Of a stretch of 64,000 nt of DNA, positions 60,280 to 64,000 are shown one piece after another. Origin of the DNA: Marinobacter salarius. Lineage in GTDB: Bacteria > Pseudomonadota > Gammaproteobacteria > Pseudomonadales > Oleiphilaceae. Position numbers and translations under genes: made by a program. Numbering within the stretch: the stretch's first letter is position 1; each line of letters opens with the position of its first letter. Location of the stretch: NCBI RefSeq assembly GCF_032922745.1, contig NZ_CP136693.1:2170001-2234000 (forward strand), given 5' to 3'. The notes under the pieces are model-generated. The model had not been told where the DNA came from. It was given only the letters and a program-made list of their open reading frames with translations, and ran no database searches.

Positions 60280-60362
60280 CCCGTTCCCGGGCCATTTACT
60301 TATCCTCAGGCCAATAACACTTTTCAAACCGCGGAGTAGATTCGCACAGCAGGAAAGATGAA

Positions 60363-61682
60363 ATGACTGATATCAGCATCAGACGATTGAACGCTTCCGA
60401 CAGTGGCTTTAACAGTGCGCTGGCCAAGCTTCTGGCTTGGGAAGACAGTGTTGATCATCAGGTAAATGAGTCGGTTCGTCATATCCTGCATCAGGTAAAA
60501 ACCCGTGGTGACGCGGCGGTTCTTGAGTTTACCGAGAAGTTTGACCGGCTGAGGGTTGGTTCCGTTGCCGAGCTGGAGATGGGGCAGGAGCGGTTGCAGA
60601 AAGCTTTAGACGCTATTCCCCAGGATCAGCGTATTGCTTTGGAAAAAGCCGCCGAGCGGGTGCGTGACTATCACGAGCGTCAGAATCAGAAGTCCTGGCA
60701 GTATGAGGACGATGACGGCACGGTGCTGGGGCAGAAGGTGACGCCGCTGGATCGGGCAGGGCTTTATGTGCCGGGTGGCAAGGCCGCTTATCCGTCGTCG
60801 GTTTTGATGAACGCCATTCCGGCAAAGGTTGCCGGGGTAGGTGAGGTAATCATGGTGGTTCCTACGCCGGATGGTGTGGTGAACGATATGGTTCTTGCGG
60901 CTGCGGCGATTGCGGGTGTGGACCGTGTGTTTTGCGTAGGCGGCGCACAGGCAGTTGGCGCATTGGCTTATGGGACCGAAACCATTCCGGCGGTAGATAA
61001 AATCGTCGGTCCCGGCAATATTTTCGTCGCCACTGCCAAGCGCGAAGTTTTCGGCACCGTCGGCATCGACATGATTGCGGGCCCATCCGAGATTCTGGTG
61101 ATTTGCGACGGTAAAACCGACCCGGACTGGATCGCCATGGACCTCTTCTCCCAGGCCGAGCACGATGAGCAGGCCCAGTCCATCCTTATCAGCCCGGATG
61201 CGGCGTTCCTGGATGCGGTGGAGGCCAGTATCAACAAACTGCTGCCTACCATGGAGCGGGCGGACATTATCGCTACCTCAATGACTGACCGGGCCGCGCT
61301 GATCCACGTTGCCGACCTTTCCGAAGCCGCCCAGGTGTCCAACCGCATCGCGCCGGAACACCTGGAGCTTTCCGTGGAAGACCCGGAGAGTCTGGTCGAA
61401 GAAATTCGCCACGCCGGTGCGATTTTTATGGGCCGCTTTACGGCCGAGGCGCTGGGTGATTACTGTGCCGGCCCTAACCACGTGTTGCCGACGTCCGGTA
61501 CGGCGCGTTTCTCGTCGCCCCTGGGAGTTTATGACTTTCAGAAACGGTCTTCCCTGATTGGGTTTACTGCGAAGGGTGCGGACCGGATGGGGCGGGTTGC
61601 CTCGGTTCTGGCCCGCGGTGAAGGGTTAACGGCGCATGCTCGCTCTGCCGAGTACCGGGTGCGGGAGGATCAGTCTACATGA
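60363..61682 (+). CDS. hisD: histidinol dehydrogenase
   Basis: A 439-residue zinc enzyme for the last two oxidations of histidine synthesis. Conserved segments are LYVPGGKAAYPSSVLMNAIPAKVAGV, VDMIAGPSEILVICD and AEHDEQAQSILIS (including the catalytic His/Glu region) and FSPLGVYDFQKRSS-like. It overlaps hisC by 4 bp. Confidence 0.96.
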   Translation: MTDISIRRLNASDSGFNSALAKLLAWEDSVDHQVNESVRHILHQVKTRGDAAVLEFTEKFDRLRVGSVAELEMGQERLQKALDAIPQDQRIALEKAAERVRDYHERQNQKSWQYEDDDGTVLGQKVTPLDRAGLYVPGGKAAYPSSVLMNAIPAKVAGVGEVIMVVPTPDGVVNDMVLAAAAIAGVDRVFCVGGAQAVGALAYGTETIPAVDKIVGPGNIFVATAKREVFGTVGIDMIAGPSEILVICDGKTDPDWIAMDLFSQAEHDEQAQSILISPDAAFLDAVEASINKLLPTMERADIIATSMTDRAALIHVADLSEAAQVSNRIAPEHLELSVEDPESLVEEIRHAGAIFMGRFTAEALGDYCAGPNHVLPTSGTARFSSPLGVYDFQKRSSLIGFTAKGADRMGRVASVLARGEGLTAHARSAEYRVREDQST

Positions 61683-62734
61683 GTAAGTTATGGAGTCCGT
61701 TGGTAAAGGATCTGGTTCCCTATGTCCCCGGGGAGCAGCCGAAAATGGCCAACCTGGTGAAGCTGAACACCAATGAAAACCCGTTTGGTCCGTCTCCGAA
61801 GGTCGTCGAGGCGATCACCGCCGAGCTGAACGATAACCTTCGGCTCTATCCAGATCCCGAAGGCGAAGCCCTGAAAAACACCATTGCCAGCTACCATGGC
61901 GTCCAGAGCGAGCAGGTTTTCCTCGGTAACGGTTCCGACGAAGTGCTGGCGCACATCTTTTATGGCCTCTTCCAGCACGGCGAGCCCGTGCTTTACCCGG
62001 ACATCACCTACAGTTTTTATCCGGTGTATTGCGGGCTCTATAACATTGAAGGCAAAACGGTACCGCTGACCGAGAGCTTCGAGATTAATCCCGAGGACTA
62101 CAAACAGCCTAACGGTGGCGTTATCTTCGCCAACCCCAATGCGCCTACCGGGCGATACCTGGCGCTGGACAAGGTTGAGGCTATCGTGGCCGCCAATCCC
62201 GATCGGGTTGTGGTTGTGGACGAAGCCTATGTGGATTTCGGTGGGGAGAGTGCCATCAAGCTGGTCGGGAAATACCCGAATCTCCTGGTCTGCCAGACCC
62301 TGTCCAAGGCCCGTTCCCTGGCGGGATTGCGCGTTGGTTTCGCGATTGGAAGTTCGGAGGTTATTGAGGCCCTGAACCGCGTCAAGAACAGCTTTAACTC
62401 CTATCCTCTCGACCGCCTGGCCCAGGCGGGCGCCATTGCTGCCTTCGAGGACGAAGACTGGTTCCGTGCCACCTGCGAAGGCGTGATCGGTGAGCGGGGA
62501 TGGGTGACCTCTGAACTGGAAGCCCTGGGCTTCGATGTGTTGCCCTCGAAGGCCAATTTTATCCTTACGCGCCATCCGGATCACGCCGGCGAGTCCCTGG
62601 CGAAGGGGCTGCGGGAACAGGGTGTGATTGTGCGTCACTTCAATAAACCCCGTATTTCGGATTTCCTGCGCATCACCATCGGCACCGCCGACCAGAACAA
62701 GCGGTTGATTGAGTGCCTGAAAACGTTGGTGTGA
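61679..62734 (+). CDS. hisC: histidinol-phosphate aminotransferase
   Basis: A 351-residue PLP aminotransferase that makes histidinol phosphate. The N-terminal motif KLNTNENPFGPSPKV and the Schiff-base segment CQTLSKARSLAGLRVG (Lys in SKA) are clear. It overlaps hisD by 4 bp. The other his genes (B, H, A, F, I, E) are not here. Confidence 0.96.
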   Translation: MSKLWSPLVKDLVPYVPGEQPKMANLVKLNTNENPFGPSPKVVEAITAELNDNLRLYPDPEGEALKNTIASYHGVQSEQVFLGNGSDEVLAHIFYGLFQHGEPVLYPDITYSFYPVYCGLYNIEGKTVPLTESFEINPEDYKQPNGGVIFANPNAPTGRYLALDKVEAIVAANPDRVVVVDEAYVDFGGESAIKLVGKYPNLLVCQTLSKARSLAGLRVGFAIGSSEVIEALNRVKNSFNSYPLDRLAQAGAIAAFEDEDWFRATCEGVIGERGWVTSELEALGFDVLPSKANFILTRHPDHAGESLAKGLREQGVIVRHFNKPRISDFLRITIGTADQNKRLIECLKTLV

Positions 62735-62768
62735 CACAACATACTCAAGGCAATATCACGGAGGCTGC

Positions 62769-63512
62769 ATGGCTTCACGCACTGAGATACTCCGCACACT
62801 GAACGACTGGCTGGCCCCGGAAAACTTCAAGGACTATTGCCCCAACGGTCTGCAGGTTGAAGGCGCGGAAGAGGTCAACACCATTGTCAGTGGTGTCACT
62901 GCTTCCCGTGCGCTCGTGGACGCGGCAATCGACGCGAATGCCGACATGATCCTTGTGCACCATGGCTACTTCTGGAAAGGGGAAGATCAGGCTATCCGTG
63001 GCATGAAGCGGGACAGGATCAAGCGCTTGTTGGACCACGACATTAACCTGGTTGCTTACCACCTGCCGCTGGATGATCATCCTGAGTATGGCAACAATCG
63101 CCAGTTGGCCGACGTTCTGGGTATTCTTAATCCCCGTCCGTTGGGCGGGCTTGTTTGGCAGGGTGAACTGGAAGCTCCGATGGCGCCGCAAGCGTTCGCA
63201 GACCTGATTGGTGAGCGTTTGGCGCGGGCACCGCTCCGGGTTGGAGAGGGGCCGGTACAGATTTCCCGGGTTGGCTGGTGTACTGGCGCGGCACAGGGAT
63301 TCATTGGCAGCGCATTGGACGCGGGGCTGGACGCCTACATCAGTGGCGAGATCTCAGAGCCGACCACCCATACCGCCCGCGAATGCGGTATCCATTACTA
63401 TGCAGCAGGGCATCACGCCACAGAGCGCTATGGCGTTCAGGCCCTGGCGCGGGCTCTGGAGAAAACGTTCGGGATAAGTCACCGGTTTATCGACTGCGAT
63501 AACCCGGTGTAA
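62769..63512 (+). CDS. Nif3-like dinuclear metal-centre protein
   Basis: A 247-residue member of the YbgI/Nif3 family. The metal ligands are in LVHHGYFWKGEDQ (His-His) and later at LVAYHLPLDDHP and GHHATERYGVQALA. The E. coli homologue YbgI is an iron/zinc-binding hexamer, with function as a GTP cyclohydrolase-like or unknown. It follows hisC by 34 bp and is convergent with zapG. Confidence 0.92.
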   Translation: MASRTEILRTLNDWLAPENFKDYCPNGLQVEGAEEVNTIVSGVTASRALVDAAIDANADMILVHHGYFWKGEDQAIRGMKRDRIKRLLDHDINLVAYHLPLDDHPEYGNNRQLADVLGILNPRPLGGLVWQGELEAPMAPQAFADLIGERLARAPLRVGEGPVQISRVGWCTGAAQGFIGSALDAGLDAYISGEISEPTTHTARECGIHYYAAGHHATERYGVQALARALEKTFGISHRFIDCDNPV

Positions 63513-63515
63513 GCG

Positions 63516-63953
63516 TCAGGCTTTCTGCTGCTTCTCGGCCAGGCCAAAGTCCTCGGCCAGGGTGCCTTTTTCCTTGGGGTCGCTCTTCGGGGCGTAGTCC
63601 CGGGGCGGCTCTGCATTGTCTTCGCTGGCGGCGCCTTCCAGGCGAGCCTTGGCGTTTTCTTTTTCAAGCTCCAGCAGCCAGTCCTCGTCGTTGCAGAGGC
63701 GGTTGGCACCTCGCGCCATGTGCTGGTTCACGTCCCGGTAGGTGTCGTTGAAACGGCGCAGCAGGTGCGCGGATTCCATAAAGTGCTCATTAACCTGCGC
63801 CTGGTAGCGAGTGTACTCGTTTCTCAGCTCCTCAATCTGCTGTTCCGCCCGGCGCTGCCGCAGGGTGGAGCCTTGACCAGACCGGCCAACCAGAACCCCG
63901 ATGACAATGCCAACAATCAATGCGGCGATGGCTGCCAGAATCAGGTTTGTCAT
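63516..63953 (-). CDS. zapG: Z-ring-associated/cell-shape protein ZapG (YhcB)
   Basis: A 145-residue DUF1043 protein with one N-terminal membrane segment (about residues 2-23, TNLILAAIAALIVGIVIGVLVG) followed by a coiled coil (about 25-80, EQQIEELRNEYTRYQAQVNEHFMESAHLLRRFNDTYRDVNQHMA) and a polar tail. YhcB coordinates cell division and envelope growth. An ATG at 63965 is possible, giving 149 residues; 63953 leaves a normal ribosome-binding-site spacing. Confidence 0.93.
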   Translation of the reverse strand: MTNLILAAIAALIVGIVIGVLVGRSGQGSTLRQRRAEQQIEELRNEYTRYQAQVNEHFMESAHLLRRFNDTYRDVNQHMARGANRLCNDEDWLLELEKENAKARLEGAASEDNAEPPRDYAPKSDPKEKGTLAEDFGLAEKQQKA

Positions 63954-64000
63954 AAGCTGTGTCATCCTTTTGATGAATAGGAATTCCTTCCTAAAGTATA

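Overview
The window reads as chromosomal DNA of a marine gammaproteobacterium, most likely Marinobacter or a close relative. This is inferred from protein resemblance and gene order (lptE-holA next to leuS, mreBCD-maf-rng-yhdP, mla operon-ibaG-murA-hisGDC, ptsN-rapZ-HPr); no search was run. Almost every base lies in a conserved housekeeping gene. I saw no tRNA, rRNA, CRISPR array, insertion sequence, prophage or plasmid gene.

Layout. 1-2742 (minus): cmoB (cut by the window edge), cmoA, a small membrane protein, the kinase srkA and another small membrane protein. 2888-4798: an LhgO-like FAD oxidoreductase, then comF on the minus strand. 4848-9434: the biotin cluster bioB-F-H-C-D, with a BirA operator overlapping the -35 box of a sigma70 promoter. 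9486-10520: a frameshifted small gene related to flagellar rod proteins and a SprA-like putative zinc protease. 10757-14560: two paralogous 600-residue acyl-CoA dehydrogenases; the first has paired PsrA-like operators. 14628-19975 (minus): an endonuclease I homologue that has lost its catalytic Glu-His, a coiled-coil protein, holA, lptE and leuS. 20372-26501: ybeL, then the minus-strand set miaB, phoH, ybeY, corC and lnt. 26677-31342: trmH, yejK and sulfate activation genes cysD and cysN; CysN carries a decayed APS-kinase tail. 31512-35567: a PilZ protein and gatCAB. 35934-45213: mreB, mreC (apparently started at ATT), mreD, maf, rng, yhdP and a nitrilase. 45210-53595 (minus): darP, mgtE, HPr, rapZ, ptsN, hpf, rpoN, lptB, lptA, lptC and kdsC, continuing into kdsD. 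54804-63512: mlaFEDCB, ibaG, murA, hisG, hisD, hisC and a Nif3-like gene; zapG (yhcB) closes the window on the minus strand.

Functionally the window is dominated by envelope construction: LPS transport (lptA, lptB, lptC, lptE), Kdo synthesis (kdsC, kdsD), phospholipid retrograde transport (mla), lipoprotein acylation (lnt), peptidoglycan precursor (murA) and cell shape (mreBCD, zapG). Added to this are nitrogen-type PTS control (rpoN, ptsN, HPr, rapZ), translation fidelity (gatCAB, leuS, miaB, trmH, cmoAB, ybeY, hpf) and the biotin, histidine, sulfate and fatty-acid pathways.

The most unusual content is intergenic. Three sequence families (called A, B and C here) each place a conserved core of about 41-57 bp between long, nearly perfect inverted arms whose sequence differs from copy to copy. 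Seven full copies and one relic occur in the 64 kb. Family B sits between convergent genes, family C as a head-to-head pair in front of ybeL, and one family A copy separates hisG from hisD.
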